Shown here: piece after piece, positions 41,346-52,494 of the stretch
Position numbering within the stretch: position 1 is the stretch's first letter
Layout: each line of letters starts with the position of its first letter
From: Pohlia nutans
Lineage: Eukaryota; Streptophyta; Bryopsida; Bryales; Mniaceae
Direction of reading: 5' to 3'
DNA: 64,000 nt
NCBI GenBank assembly: GCA_022496805.1
Contig: CM040089.1
Coordinates: forward strand, 1,304,501 to 1,368,500
Made by a program: the position numbers and the translations under genes
Notes under the pieces: model-generated
Databases searched by the model: none
Told to the model about the DNA's origin: nothing
The model's input: only the letters and a program-made list of their open reading frames with translations

Positions 41346-43474
41346 CTATTGGGCATCCGTCTCCGCCATCTCCTCTTCCGGATTCAGAAACCCGGCCAGA
41401 CTTGCTTTTCCTGGCTCGGCTGCTTGAACCAGCTCCATCTCGTCCCTCATCCGGGAGGTCTGATCTGGGGTGGAGCTCCTCACTCCCAGCAACCGGTCCA
41501 AATCTCCTGCCTGGGTCGCCTCATCGGACAACCGGAAGTTCTCCTGCAACTCACTTCCGGACAGGGGGGCTCTCCCATCCCTGTGGCTGGTCTGCCCCGC
41601 TTCCGGTTTAGGTACGGGTGAGCTCCTCGTCAACACCTCGGCTGCCAGCGCCCGGAACTCCACCAGCGCCTCTTCCACCCGGGCAACATACTTCTTCGCA
41701 ATGCTCCTTACCCGTTCTACCCCTTTCTCCTCGGAATCGCTCATCGTCTCATCGTACAGCCTCGCCTTGGTCTGTACTTCCCCATCCGGTCGGAACAACC
41801 GGACACCGTCTCGAAGCAGGTCCGGTCCTGTTGCTCCATCATCCGGATAGTCCGCTTCGCCCGCCTCAGCTCCTTCTTCTGTTCCCGCATGAGCTGGGCC
41901 GTACTGGTGGACTCCTTGCGAGCCCGGTTTCCCTCCCGCCGGATTTGCCTTACCATCTCCGGGAACTCCTTCACGTCCGTGCTCCTGAGGACGTTCCCAA
42001 TTCCCCTCACTGCGTTGTAGAGTGGAGTGTATTGCTCCTCCACCATGTTCAAAGCTGTCCGGATTGGCCCGAGCATGACGTCCGCTCTCGCGAGTATCGG
42101 TACGTCCGATTGTGCCTCCCGGTTTGGCTCTGCTGCAGGGGTGGGCTCCTCTCTCCGGTCTGGCGCGTCCTCCCGGTTTCGCTCCCCAATTTCCTCTTCC
42201 GGTCCTGCCCCCACCTTCTGCTTCCCTTTTTCCTGCGCGTTCGCCCTGCGGTTGCTTGGACCGGGTTCTCCGGTGGGACGGGTACCTCGACCGTCCACTG
42301 GAGTAGTCTTCATCCGGGTCGGGGTCTTCTTCCGGAGAGGTGAAGCGTCCTCTCGGGGAGGAGAAATCTCCCAGATGTCCGAGTCCTCTCCTCCGTCACT
42401 CCGGATGACCCGCTTCCGCTTCTGCGGCTGCTGTCCCCGGGCGCGTACTGAGGGACCCTCCCCTCCCGGTTGCGCGTCCCCTACCGGATCCGTTCTCTCC
42501 TTCCGTCTTTCCTCCATCCGTGGGCTTCTTCCTCCTGGTTGTCTTCCTTCCGGGTCTTCCCTTTTCTTCCGTCGCTCCTCCGGTTGGCTGGCACCTTCCG
42601 GTTCCTCCCTTCTCTTCCGTCGCTCCTCCGATTGGCCCCTTTCATCCGGTTGGAGTTTGCGCGCTTTGGCTGGGCTCCGGTCTACTGCAAGCAAGGTATG
42701 TTTCTCCAATTTCGCCTTCTCCCTATCCGTGAGACATCCGTGCTTGTCATACATGTGGTAAAGGAAGGGGGCAATGGGACAACCTTTTGATCCTCCGATC
42801 TTCATGGCCTCCCGGTTTACGATTTCCTGGATTACAACTCCCCATCCGATTGTTCTCTTGTAATGCAGCGTGGAGAAGATACCCTTTGCCAATTTGATTG
42901 TGACCGTGGTGGGCTTATCCGGACTGAGGATGGGCACCAGGAATTGAAGCAGCCGCTTCTCCTGGGGTATCCGACAATGCTCCACCCGGAATCCGTCCTT
43001 CTCCGAAATCTCGGAGAACCGCCCCTTCACCCAATCCGAATCTCCTTTCTGGCCGGACTCGAGTCCGTACTCTCTGTCCGGAAGGTCGTATGTCCGGCTC
43101 CAGTGCTCCCAGGTCTAATGCGTGCGCTTCCCCCGGATGTCGTTCCCCCGGAAGGCTGGTAGCACTGGCTTTCCCACCACTTCCGCCAGTATTCCGGTGT
43201 CCTAGATGTCCCAGTTCCGGTACAGGAGCTCCTCGCATTTCATGGTCGCGAGGTCACTGCGCAGCATCTCAAAATCGCCCGGATGTTGTGGTACTACCGG
43301 AACCACCTTCTTCTCCGTGATTCGGTTTCCTGCAGAACTCTCTCCTCCCCGTGCCATTGCTACAGACTCCGGGCGCACTCTCTTCCTCTTCCGCGAACTG
43401 CGCCTAAGCTTTTGGCGCTCCTTCCGCTCTAACTCCGGTCCCACACTATCAACTCTACTGCTATCCGGAAGCAC
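41346..43474 (-). pseudogene. 3' ORF of retroelement C (plant-transposon-like domain plus coiled coil)
   Basis: One frame from 43474 to 41741, broken by TAG at 43202-43204 and 43115-43117, then a frameshift near 41790 into a frame ending at 41346. Basic N-terminus (RKERQKLRRSSRKRKR), a domain with YRNWDI, KGRFSEISEKDGF and IGWGVVIQEIVNREAMKIGG, then a long Arg/Glu/Pro-rich stretch containing several RRKKREDPEG-like repeats, then helices likely to form a coiled coil (QLMREQKKELRRAKRTIRMMEQQ). The order matches the 3' ORF of element A. No gag or pol was found beside it. Function unknown; the charged regions would suit nucleic-acid binding. Confidence 0.6.
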
Positions 43475-43771
43475 GAAATTCTACTGGCGCGGAAGACTGG
43501 AACTGTAGAGAAAGAATGAACAGTGAGTCGCCCAATTTAAAGCGGCCCACTTCAATGCTCGGATCGTGGCCGGGTCCATCGAAGACCCGTCCTCGCCTAT
43601 CTGGTCTCCCATCCGGTTTCCAACCGGAACCCGCTGCCTATCTAGTCCTGCAGTAATTCCTCTAGGTTGCGCACGAGCGCCACTCTCTCTCCAAATAAAT
43701 AACTGGGCCGTTATGTTTTTTCAGTAAAGCGAATTAAAGTTCTTTCAGTGAAGCGCTTGAATCAAATAATG

Positions 43772-44033
43772 GAGAAAAAACAACATACCTCTTGATCTCA
43801 GAGGAGCAAAAAAAACCCCGGCGTGAACTCTAGTCGTACCTCGGCTGCAAGTGCGTAAACCCTAGCTGGACCAGGTCAAAAACTTTGCAGCTGTGGAACC
43901 GTTATTGAAGATTAAAAAACAGACCTCTTGATCTCAGAGGAGCAAAAGAAAACCCCGTGACTACTCTAGTTCTACCAAGTCCAAAAGTGCATAAACCCTA
44001 GCTGGATATTGCAATCAAAACTGTGCAGCAAGG
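43772..44033. repeat. Two direct ~125-bp repeats
   Basis: CCTCTTGATCTCAGAGGAGC is followed in both copies (43796 and 43923) by AAAACCCCG and CATAAACCCTAGCTGGA-like segments. The spacing is about 127-137 bp. Confidence 0.75.
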
Positions 44034-44640
44034 AAGCATATCTCTACTGGCGATAATCACGACTCTGACCTAAACCCCAAACCTCCTCATCCAACAAAAA
44101 TCACGGCAATCAAAACGTTTGCAGCAAATATAAACTTTGGAGTGGCTTCTGATACCTGAAAGTTGTAATTTGAAGGTCCTGTGCTACTTCTAGCGATAGC
44201 ACTCAACAATTTGGAGGAACACGAACACGCGTCACAAATACTTTGAAGGTCCTGTGCTCTTCCTAGCGACAGCACGCGGCAAGCGATTTCAGCAAGGGTT
44301 TACACAGATTCGAGGGCGAACACCGATTCCTTCGGCGATGAAAGCAAGGGTGGAGACCCTGCGTTCGAGGGCGAACACCAATTCGAAAGCGATGACAGCA
44401 AGGGTGAACTCTTGATCTCAGACGATGACCTGATTCTAAAGAAAAAAGGTTCCCCCAAGCACTGCGCCTCCCCCACGCACAGCGCGCAGACACAATGGAA
44501 TGAGGGAGGACGCTGGGAGCGACGACGGGCTGGGAGGGGCGACGGGCAGGAAAAATTATGTGGCGGGCACGGCTGGGAGCGTCGACGGGCAGGGGCGACG
44601 GGCAGAGGCGACGGGCAGGGGCACTCACATTCACATTAAC
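44034..44640. repeat. Degenerate duplicated segments and GGCGACGGGCAG array
   Basis: GAAGGTCCTGTGCT occurs twice (44173, 44244) and CGAGGGCGAACACC twice (44310, 44366), each followed by GCGATGA(A/C)AGCAAGGGT. At 44515-44622 a short unit GGCGACGGGCAG/ GGCTGGGAGCG is repeated. No coding evidence. Confidence 0.55.
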
Positions 44641-44735
44641 GTCATCCATTAATCTCATAATTAATAGCATGATTATAGTCACTAAATTTTTCCATCATCG
44701 TGAGTTCATGATACGTTAATGTGAATGTGATACTA
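44625..44735. mobile_element. ~110-bp hairpin, possible MITE
   Basis: TCACATTCACATTAACGT and the inverted ACGTTAATGTGAATGTGA stand about 75 bp apart. Target duplication unclear. Confidence 0.5.
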
Positions 44736-46981
44736 TCATCGTGATATATACAATCCTTTGTCTTCATCATGATACTATCATCCATTCACACGTGTACCCC
44801 CTCACAATTGCAAGTTTCGCATTCTGAAAATTAATTTAGTATGTTGTAATAGTATTTTAGAATCTTAGAAACTTTATTAGGGTTTAGGGTTTATCATCAG
44901 AATACTTCAACTAACAAAAGTTTGTGGATGAAAATGATACGTGATTCTGGAAAAAGTACAAATTCTGGACGATGTACATATTTCATCCACGTTTTCTCAT
45001 CCGACCCAGATATTGACAACATACTGAGAAGGGTAGCATTTTTCAAGTTCATAAAGTCGGCGTCAATAAAGTGTCTGTTCGTAATGTCAATCACCCGGTG
45101 CCATTGGACAAGGGGACACTAGGACAATACTACTCTCCTCTTTCGGGGATAAAATGTAATCTCTTTATGTAATCTCAAAAACTCACCCATGAATAGAAAA
45201 TATAAAAAAAAGGATTGATTCTATACTTATGTAATCTCAAAAACTGACCATTGAATATTAAAAAAGGATTGATTCTATACTTACGTAATCTCAAAAACAC
45301 ATCATTAATATATATATATATATGCTTATATACTCATGAAATATCATGAGACATCGTGAATTACAAGACATCATGAAATAAGCCGCCCCTATGATTTAGG
45401 AGACAAGATTCATAATGAATTGGCAAATCATGAATCCAACATGTTCAATCATTAGATTTTCAAATCCGGTGGAAATGAGTGTTCACCTTCATTACCTAAA
45501 ACCCTAAATCTATAACTTGCCTTTGTTTATAAAATCCAAAATATTATTCTAAAAACTAGTTCATGATTGTTTATAAAATCCCTCAATTAATACCCTGAAC
45601 CCTCAAATACTGCAGGTGCGTGAGTGGAGTGTCCAGATACATGTATCCATTTCATCTGTTTTCAAAAAATTCCATACAAAGAAAATTCTGTCATTGATTT
45701 TCCCTAAATATGGTCTGATGAAAATTACTTTACTATTGTTAGCCATATACACTAAACCCTGCTGGCGTGGTCAAGTATTTCAAGATTGTGGATGAAAATA
45801 ATACAGAATTCTGGACAATGTACAATTTCTGGACGATGTACAAATTTCATCCACGTTTTCTCATCCGACACTCATATTGAGACTTAGAGCATATATGGAC
45901 TTAGGCATACTTAGATCCTTTCATTTAGGAAACGATATCTATCATGCCATTGCTTCACATGCTTTTAATTTTGTTGGCTTTGTTGAAAGAGATGTTCATT
46001 TTGAGCATTGGAATTGACAATCTTATGACATCGTCCAATAATGTATATATAGATTAGATTTAATTCAAATGTAGCTCACTTATAGAATTGGGCTCAACAG
46101 ATTACCTATGCAATTATTCAAAGGCGGGTATAAAACCTATCAATGAGGAGTTTTAAACAAATTTTGTATCTGAACTATATAAATTAGATGGCAATTTATG
46201 AAAACTATACACTCTATACTTTGTATAGAGCCAAGTCACTTTCAATCATAAAAGTCTCGATATAATGTAACCAAGATCCTTTTAAATTTCAAGTTCCACA
46301 CCCTTTGGTTGATTTGCATGTTTCGAAGTGCATTATACAATTCACACACGTCTTATACAGTTACCTTCTATTTTAATACATTCTATATCTTGTAGTGTAC
46401 GTCGTGCTGGAAAAAAGTAGTAAAGACCAATGCATCCATCTATAGAGCCCTCGGTACTAAACGGTTTGAAGTTTGACATCCATGAGCATGAGCAACCAAA
46501 GTTGCCATGTTAGAATTCACAAATTGTGCCATAAAGTGTAGAAAAGAAATACGACAATTAGCAGTTGTAATGTTTCTTTTTTGATCGTGGACTCATGTAC
46601 ATGAAGCTAATTTTCCATAAACAATTCAGTAAACAATTCACAATACAAAAACCACATGTCGGATGAGACAGTATGGATGAAATTTGGATTAGTGTACCGG
46701 GTATACGGGTTTAGGTTTTCAAAGAACTCACTTGCATGGATGGCAATTAGTAAGATGTTCAATACTTACATATACAACACATACGATGTACGTACAACTT
46801 TTATTCATGCATTAAGTTCAAAAGATCCCTCTTATTTGCATTTTATAATACATGTAGGAGTTAGAAGATGTATTTAAACTCAATTTATTATTAGAACCTG
46901 ATATTCATTACTTTGAGAGATCAGGGACCTCTCAAAATAAACATATCGATTTAGGTTGATTTAGGTGCCCGTGACTGAAAG
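44736..46981. other. AT-rich non-coding stretch with a short tandem repeat
   Basis: At 45163-45300 about 2.5 units share GTAATCTCAAAAAC...GGATTGATTCTATACTTA with a ~65-75-bp period. The segment GGACGATGTACA..TTCATCCACGTTTTCTCATCCGA occurs at ~44966 and again at ~45832. No gene recognised. Confidence 0.5.
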
Positions 46982-47255
46982 CAACGATTTCCATTAAAAT
47001 GAGAGTAAGAATGCTTTTAAAATTGAGACTAATAGGTCAAATCGACCTAAATAGATTGAAAAGACAAACTTAATTTGACTAATTAGGTCAAATCAACCTA
47101 AATAGCTCGAAAAGACTAACAAAATTGTGACTATTTAGCTCGATTCGACCTAAATAGTCCAATTAAGTTTGTCTTTTCAATCTATTTAGGTCGATTCGAC
47201 CTAAATAGTCTCAATTTTAAAAGTCTTCTTACTCTCATTTTAATAGAAACTGTTG
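46982..47255. mobile_element. 274-bp foldback MITE
   Basis: Arms CATTAAAATGAGAGTAAGA...TTTTAAAATTGAGACT are inverted at both ends. The interior has further repeats of TAGGTCGATTCGACCTAAAT, itself a palindrome. Target duplication not resolved. Confidence 0.75.
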
Positions 47256-48355
47256 TTTTTCCAGCAATTTTTCTTCATTGTCAATTTTATTTCATGCTCC
47301 TCTACCTCTCAAATTCAGAGAATTCTCTCAATATAATGAATATCATGTTTTAGGTGTGTTAGAGCTTGATGGTCTTCAATCTCATGGAAAACTAGGTGAG
47401 CCATCTTTCTTAACGGCCAAATACGTTTTTTATAAGTTTAAAGTTCTTACATGCTTAATAATGATGATCAACCAAGCTCTGTCATGCTCTTTAAACTATT
47501 TGAGGTGCACAAATAAAAGTAAGGTATAGCAAAATTCACAGTATCTTATTAAAACAGAAGGTGACTTTCAAAAAAATTCTTATATTTAGGCATTTTACAA
47601 AGGCAATGTCTAAGCATTTTACTTTATAGTAAACATCACGCGTAACTAATGCCACTATCTCTAAAAATAGTTAATGGTATTCTTCACACGTGACATTGAA
47701 TTTAAAATCAAATGTCACTGACGTCACTAACCATTGTTTTAGGGGTCGGCGACAGTAGTCACACATGATGGGTTCTCCATTTGATCATTCGTTTTCATCA
47801 TGTTTTTATGTAGTTTTTTCTACGATAATTATATATGTGTGCTATTATTTTGTTGTGAATTAGTGGGCAAGATAAAATTTATGAATGTTTAAAATATCTA
47901 CCAATCATATTGAAAGTTTTGTATAAATATATTTTTGACAATTGGAATAGGAAAAATTATATTTAAGGTATATAACGGTTATGGTTACACGCATATTAAA
48001 AATGAAAGGGAATAAATTATGAAACGCATGTCAAATGACCACCCTTGAGAAACCCTTTGTATTTAGAACACTAAATTTCTGAAATTTCTTGATGGTGTGA
48101 AATCTTCATACAACGTCTAATATTCTCTAATTTCAATGGTCGAACAATTCACCCATAACTCAACTGTAACACCTAATTATTTTTGCAAGGGTTTCAGTTT
48201 CAGCACGACCCCCCAAAAGCGAATTAAATGATTCACAGTTTCATCCAGCCGCCATTTCTTCCGCCTGCATGCGTTCATCCAGCGCATAGGGCTGAGTCTC
48301 TGCTTGTGTCCGTCTTGCCTGTTCACATTTTCTTCGCTCCCTGATTGCGGCGCGC
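47256..48355. other. Left host flank of element D
   Basis: AT-rich and non-coding, becoming GC-rich in the last ~170 bp (from ~48190). This GC-rich stretch continues on the other side of element D at 57383. Confidence 0.5.
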
Positions 48356-49690
48356 TGTCGCGATGCAAATGCGCATATAGTGTAAAAACTTATAGTATTG
48401 TTATTTTGATGAGTTTTAAGATATCTCATTTAAAGAAGAAATGAATAGGGAATATTTGAGAAAGATTATGAATTGATTCATAATCTCTACAAGGTTTTAA
48501 TTGCCTTGTGTTTTGACTAATAAGAGTCAAACTTTACATTTATCTTTTTAGAATGAGTTTTGATATTTAATTTGAGTTTTGATAGTTGTTGAAAAGAAAG
48601 GTGAAGATTGTTTTACCTTTCTTTTAGTTTTTTGTGAGTTTATCATTAAAATAAGCGAATGGATAGAGGTATGGGAGACTTTTGGGTCACCCAATTAGTT
48701 TTAGGGTGCCCATGTGGCTAGGTATGGGCTGATGTGTTCCCCCTTGTGGCTTGATAAGGGGGGCCTTCTTCTCCCGAACCTCATTCTTCTTGTGTTCATG
48801 TTTTAGTTTTTTAGTTTTGTGCCGTGTGTTTGAGGACAAGTGACTTACTGTGTATAGCTCGGATTTCAATGAAATTTTGAGAGCACGTTCCTCTTCTTGT
48901 TGTGATTCCAATGGTGTGTGGCGCTTGTCATTTGGAGTTAGTATGAGAAAGTTATGCCTTGAGAAGTGAAAGAGGGTTTAGTGCCGTCGAAATTCAAAGG
49001 CAGCCGCTTTAAACTCTTGTAGAAATTTGTATAATGATCGATTAGTTTTGAAATTTTGTGAGCACATGTGTTATGTTGATAGCTTTCTAAAAAGCTATTA
49101 AACTCTTGTTTTGGAGTTAGGACGTGAAAGTTATGCTTGTAGAAGTTTGAGGGTGTGAAACTGCCGCTCAATATAGAAGTTCCATTTTTGACGAAGTATA
49201 GAAAATGGACAGTATGATATTTTAAGCTAAGATTTACAGGAAACGTAGATGGTGATGTTAGGTTTCTAAACAATTATGGCATCATGTATTTGGAGCTTTT
49301 ATGAAGATGATATGCGTCCCGAAGTGGAGAGATGTACAGCTGCCGTGAATATTTGGAGTCTCAACTTCAGCACGCTATAAACATTGAATGGTAAATCATT
49401 TTCTCTTGAAATTTTTACAGATTGTGTAGCTTTGTGTTAGCTTTTCAGAAAGTTATATCACACTTGATTTGGAGCAAGTATGTGTCTGTGGCATTCATTT
49501 GAATGCTGACAGTGTTTTTAAAGGTTTAAGCCTTTACACGGTTTGCTATTTTGCAAAATAAAACATAGATTTGGGTTTTTAATGGTATAAACAATAAATT
49601 ACACTATCATATTTCCCCATACCTTGAATTCAAACTAGTTGCAGCTAGAAACCCCGCGTTTTCCCAGAGCAAAACCCTCTCTACCCGACA
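48356..49690 (+). repeat. 5' LTR of element D
   Basis: Starts TGTCGCGATG and ends CTACCCGACA. Transcription would start within it, but no convincing TATA box can be singled out in this AT-rich DNA. Confidence 0.95.
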
Positions 49691-49691
49691 T

Positions 49692-49708
49692 TTGGTGCTT
49701 CCACTGAG
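49692..49708 (+). other. Putative primer-binding site of element D
   Basis: TGGTGCTTCCACTGAG begins one base after the LTR. TGG fits a tRNA CCA end; the tRNA is not identified. Confidence 0.65.
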
Positions 49709-49741
49709 AGACGCTTTGGGGCAATTAGTTTTAGTTAAAGA

Positions 49742-52441
49742 ATGACGGGGGATCATGATGGGGCTTCCGGAGGGGGCCAAATGAATATGGAGAATATTTT
49801 GGGGGCATTGGCCCTGTATATGGAGCATCATAGAGCAAACTCTGGTGGGCATGAGGCTACCAAAGCATTGAAGGGTGTTGTGGACAAAATTGGGAGATTT
49901 GATGGGAAGAATATCACAAACTTTTTGAGGGTATATGTTTGTGAAATGGAAGTGCATCAAGTATCTGAGGATCGTATGATGTTGATTTTTGACTTGGCTG
50001 TGGTTCCCGAAATTTGTGAGAGGGTGCAAGAAATTCGGGAAGATGTGTATGTGACTTCATGGGCCACATTTGATGAGAGATTGAGGGATGAGTATTTTGA
50101 TGAAGATACGGAGAGGATGACTAAGAGGTCTTTCCTTGATTGGGTGGAGCAACAACCCGGGAATGATATGGGCCCAAATGAGCTGCTCAGAGAATTTGAG
50201 AAGAAATATAATCAGTTGCCTTTAGCAGAAAGGCGCCTTCTTGATACAAGAAAGGCAGAGATGTTTTTGCAGGCAGCCGATGATGCATTAGAGGATAGAC
50301 TCCTCCTGCTTCTTGGGGATAGGACCACTGAAGGTGGTTTTACTAATGATTGGAGGAGGGTGGAAGAAACGGTGACTCTTGTGGCCAAACAACGACGGGT
50401 GAGGTCTAGAGGTATTATTTCACGGACTGATGCAAACCCCATGATGGTTCCAAGGGCTCCAAAATTATCATTGGCTCCTACAACTCTTGGTGAGACATCA
50501 AAAACAAGCAAGAGAGTTGAAGAAGACAGTATTGAAGAGCTTATCAAAGGTATCAGAGATTTGAGGGTGGAGATGAGTGAATTGAAGAAGGCACGAGGAG
50601 CAAGTTCTTCTCAATCATCAGATGGTGCAAAGTCATTTGTGAAGAGATGCATCTGGTGTGATGTCATAGACCACACTCTTCGTGGTTGCACTGATTATGA
50701 TGGTGCACTTAAAGAAGGTATAGTTTCTTTCAAGGATGGGAGGATTCGTGATGCATCCACTGACCTGCCTATGGACACTAATTTTGGCAAAGGTGGAATG
50801 AAGAAAATAATGGATGAGAAGAGGGGGAAGTCGAGTGCTTTGCGTGCTAAGGGAGTTGAGTCATATCATATTGAGGTGGACCATCATACTATTGAGGCCT
50901 CTTCTACTCCAGCAAGAGAGATTATGATCAGAGGAGCACAAGCTATCAGAAAGGCAACCGGTTGGGAGGATCCTGTTGATGCAGTTAGCATCAAAGCATT
51001 TTTGGGTGAGGTGCAAAATGACATTGAGAATCATGATGCATCTGTTGAAGTAAAACGGGGTAGACCTGCAGAAGAAGATGATGCTGATGAGCCAACATTA
51101 AAGAAGAAAAATCAAGGGCTTAAAGAGGCTGCAAAGGGTGATGGACCTGGTTTTCACACACGCCAAAGGCCTGAGAAATCACCTTCTATTAATCATCCTG
51201 GAGATGCACCACTTCCAGAGAAGATATGGGAAGATTCAAGCACCAGCAAGAAGGGCAAAGAGAAGGAAGATTCTGGCAAAGGTAAAACTAAAGGGTCAGC
51301 TTACAAGCTTCAATCTGATATCGAGACTTCTATTGACATGAAGGGGATATTGGAGGAGAGGGTTTTGGATGCCAAGATTGAGTTTACATTGAGAGAGGCT
51401 CTTGGTATTGCCAAGAAAGATTTTCATGACCTTATCATTGATGTTATCAAGAGAAAAAGGCAAATGACAGCTGAGACAGTCATGATGCATGCATTGGATA
51501 CTCATATGACAAAGGATGAGGAGATTGAAATCGGGCAAGTATTTAATATGATGTGTGATGCAAAGGGTGATGAAGAGAAGATTATGAACATGAATATCGA
51601 GGCATTAGAAAAGCAGAAAGATCAAACTGAAGAGATAAAGGATTATCTTACTGATGAAGAAGAAGATGATATTTTGAAGATGTTTGCTGCAGAATGTATG
51701 ATTGACATCAAAAGAGATGTTACCAAAACTGAGCATTCTATTGAAGGTTTGAGCATGAAGGGATATGAGTTGATGGAAGTGAAGAGCTCAAAGAAAGAAG
51801 CCCATTCCATACTAACTCAAGATGAGGGAAAAGAAATGGTGGATGGAATGACTACTGAGGTGGCATATGAAGAAAGATTTGAGGTGGAGGTAAATGTCTT
51901 TGATTGTGGAATTGTTGATGAAATTGATCGTGAAAGAGGAGGAAAGTTGAATTATTATCAACCATTTTGGGCAAGGGCCACTACGGAGACACGAGTGAGA
52001 CTTGGTGAGTTGGATGATTCTATCTTGGCACTTGTGGACCATGGCTCTGAAATAAATATCATGTCAAGGAGAATTTATGAGAAAGGCAAGTGGCCGATTG
52101 ATACTCATCACGGTTGGGTCATGAGGGCTGCAAACAATGGAAGAGGAGAATTATATGGGGCTTGTCCGGCTGTATGTGCAAAAATTGGCGATGTTGAAGT
52201 TGAGCAAAACTTTTTTGTTCAAAACTATGGGACATATCCTATAATACTTGGACAACCATATATCACAGCAGCTAGAATGGAGACCAAGGTCTTGGATGAT
52301 GGGTCTCATTATGCACGTATTCGGAGTCGTGATGGCAAGAGGTCTCTGCAATTTTTAACGGTGAGACCTGATCATGAAAGAAACAGAATGCAGCTTAGAG
52401 ATGCACCTCTAAGATCTGGTGAAGACTTTCAGGATTTCTAA
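49742..52441 (+). CDS. Element D gag-protease
   Basis: 899 codons. Residues ~1-240 are a helical gag (VDKIGRFDGKNITNFLRVY, WATFDERLRDEYFD, MFLQAADDALEDRLLLLLG). A CCHC zinc knuckle CIWCDVIDHTLRGC lies at about residues 302-315. A long Lys/Glu/Asp-rich linker follows. The retropepsin-like domain near residue 762 reads ALVDHGSEINIM, with D-H-G instead of D-S/T-G, and has YPIILGQPYI as the second conserved motif. The pol frame opens at 52423 and overlaps the gag stop by 19 nt, so pol may be made by frameshifting or by re-starting at the ATG 54 nt past the stop. The protein forms the particle and processes the polyprotein. Confidence 0.92.
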   Translation: MTGDHDGASGGGQMNMENILGALALYMEHHRANSGGHEATKALKGVVDKIGRFDGKNITNFLRVYVCEMEVHQVSEDRMMLIFDLAVVPEICERVQEIREDVYVTSWATFDERLRDEYFDEDTERMTKRSFLDWVEQQPGNDMGPNELLREFEKKYNQLPLAERRLLDTRKAEMFLQAADDALEDRLLLLLGDRTTEGGFTNDWRRVEETVTLVAKQRRVRSRGIISRTDANPMMVPRAPKLSLAPTTLGETSKTSKRVEEDSIEELIKGIRDLRVEMSELKKARGASSSQSSDGAKSFVKRCIWCDVIDHTLRGCTDYDGALKEGIVSFKDGRIRDASTDLPMDTNFGKGGMKKIMDEKRGKSSALRAKGVESYHIEVDHHTIEASSTPAREIMIRGAQAIRKATGWEDPVDAVSIKAFLGEVQNDIENHDASVEVKRGRPAEEDDADEPTLKKKNQGLKEAAKGDGPGFHTRQRPEKSPSINHPGDAPLPEKIWEDSSTSKKGKEKEDSGKGKTKGSAYKLQSDIETSIDMKGILEERVLDAKIEFTLREALGIAKKDFHDLIIDVIKRKRQMTAETVMMHALDTHMTKDEEIEIGQVFNMMCDAKGDEEKIMNMNIEALEKQKDQTEEIKDYLTDEEEDDILKMFAAECMIDIKRDVTKTEHSIEGLSMKGYELMEVKSSKKEAHSILTQDEGKEMVDGMTTEVAYEERFEVEVNVFDCGIVDEIDRERGGKLNYYQPFWARATTETRVRLGELDDSILALVDHGSEINIMSRRIYEKGKWPIDTHHGWVMRAANNGRGELYGACPAVCAKIGDVEVEQNFFVQNYGTYPIILGQPYITAARMETKVLDDGSHYARIRSRDGKRSLQFLTVRPDHERNRMQLRDAPLRSGEDFQDF

Positions 52442-52494
52442 AATGCACACGTGGAGTTCGGGGATCCACGGGTGCAGATGCATCTGAAATTACT

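Noticed and set aside
48687..49273. Minus-strand ORFs of 74 and 111 codons
   Set aside because: They lie in the element D LTR and recur identically in the other LTR (56379-56965).
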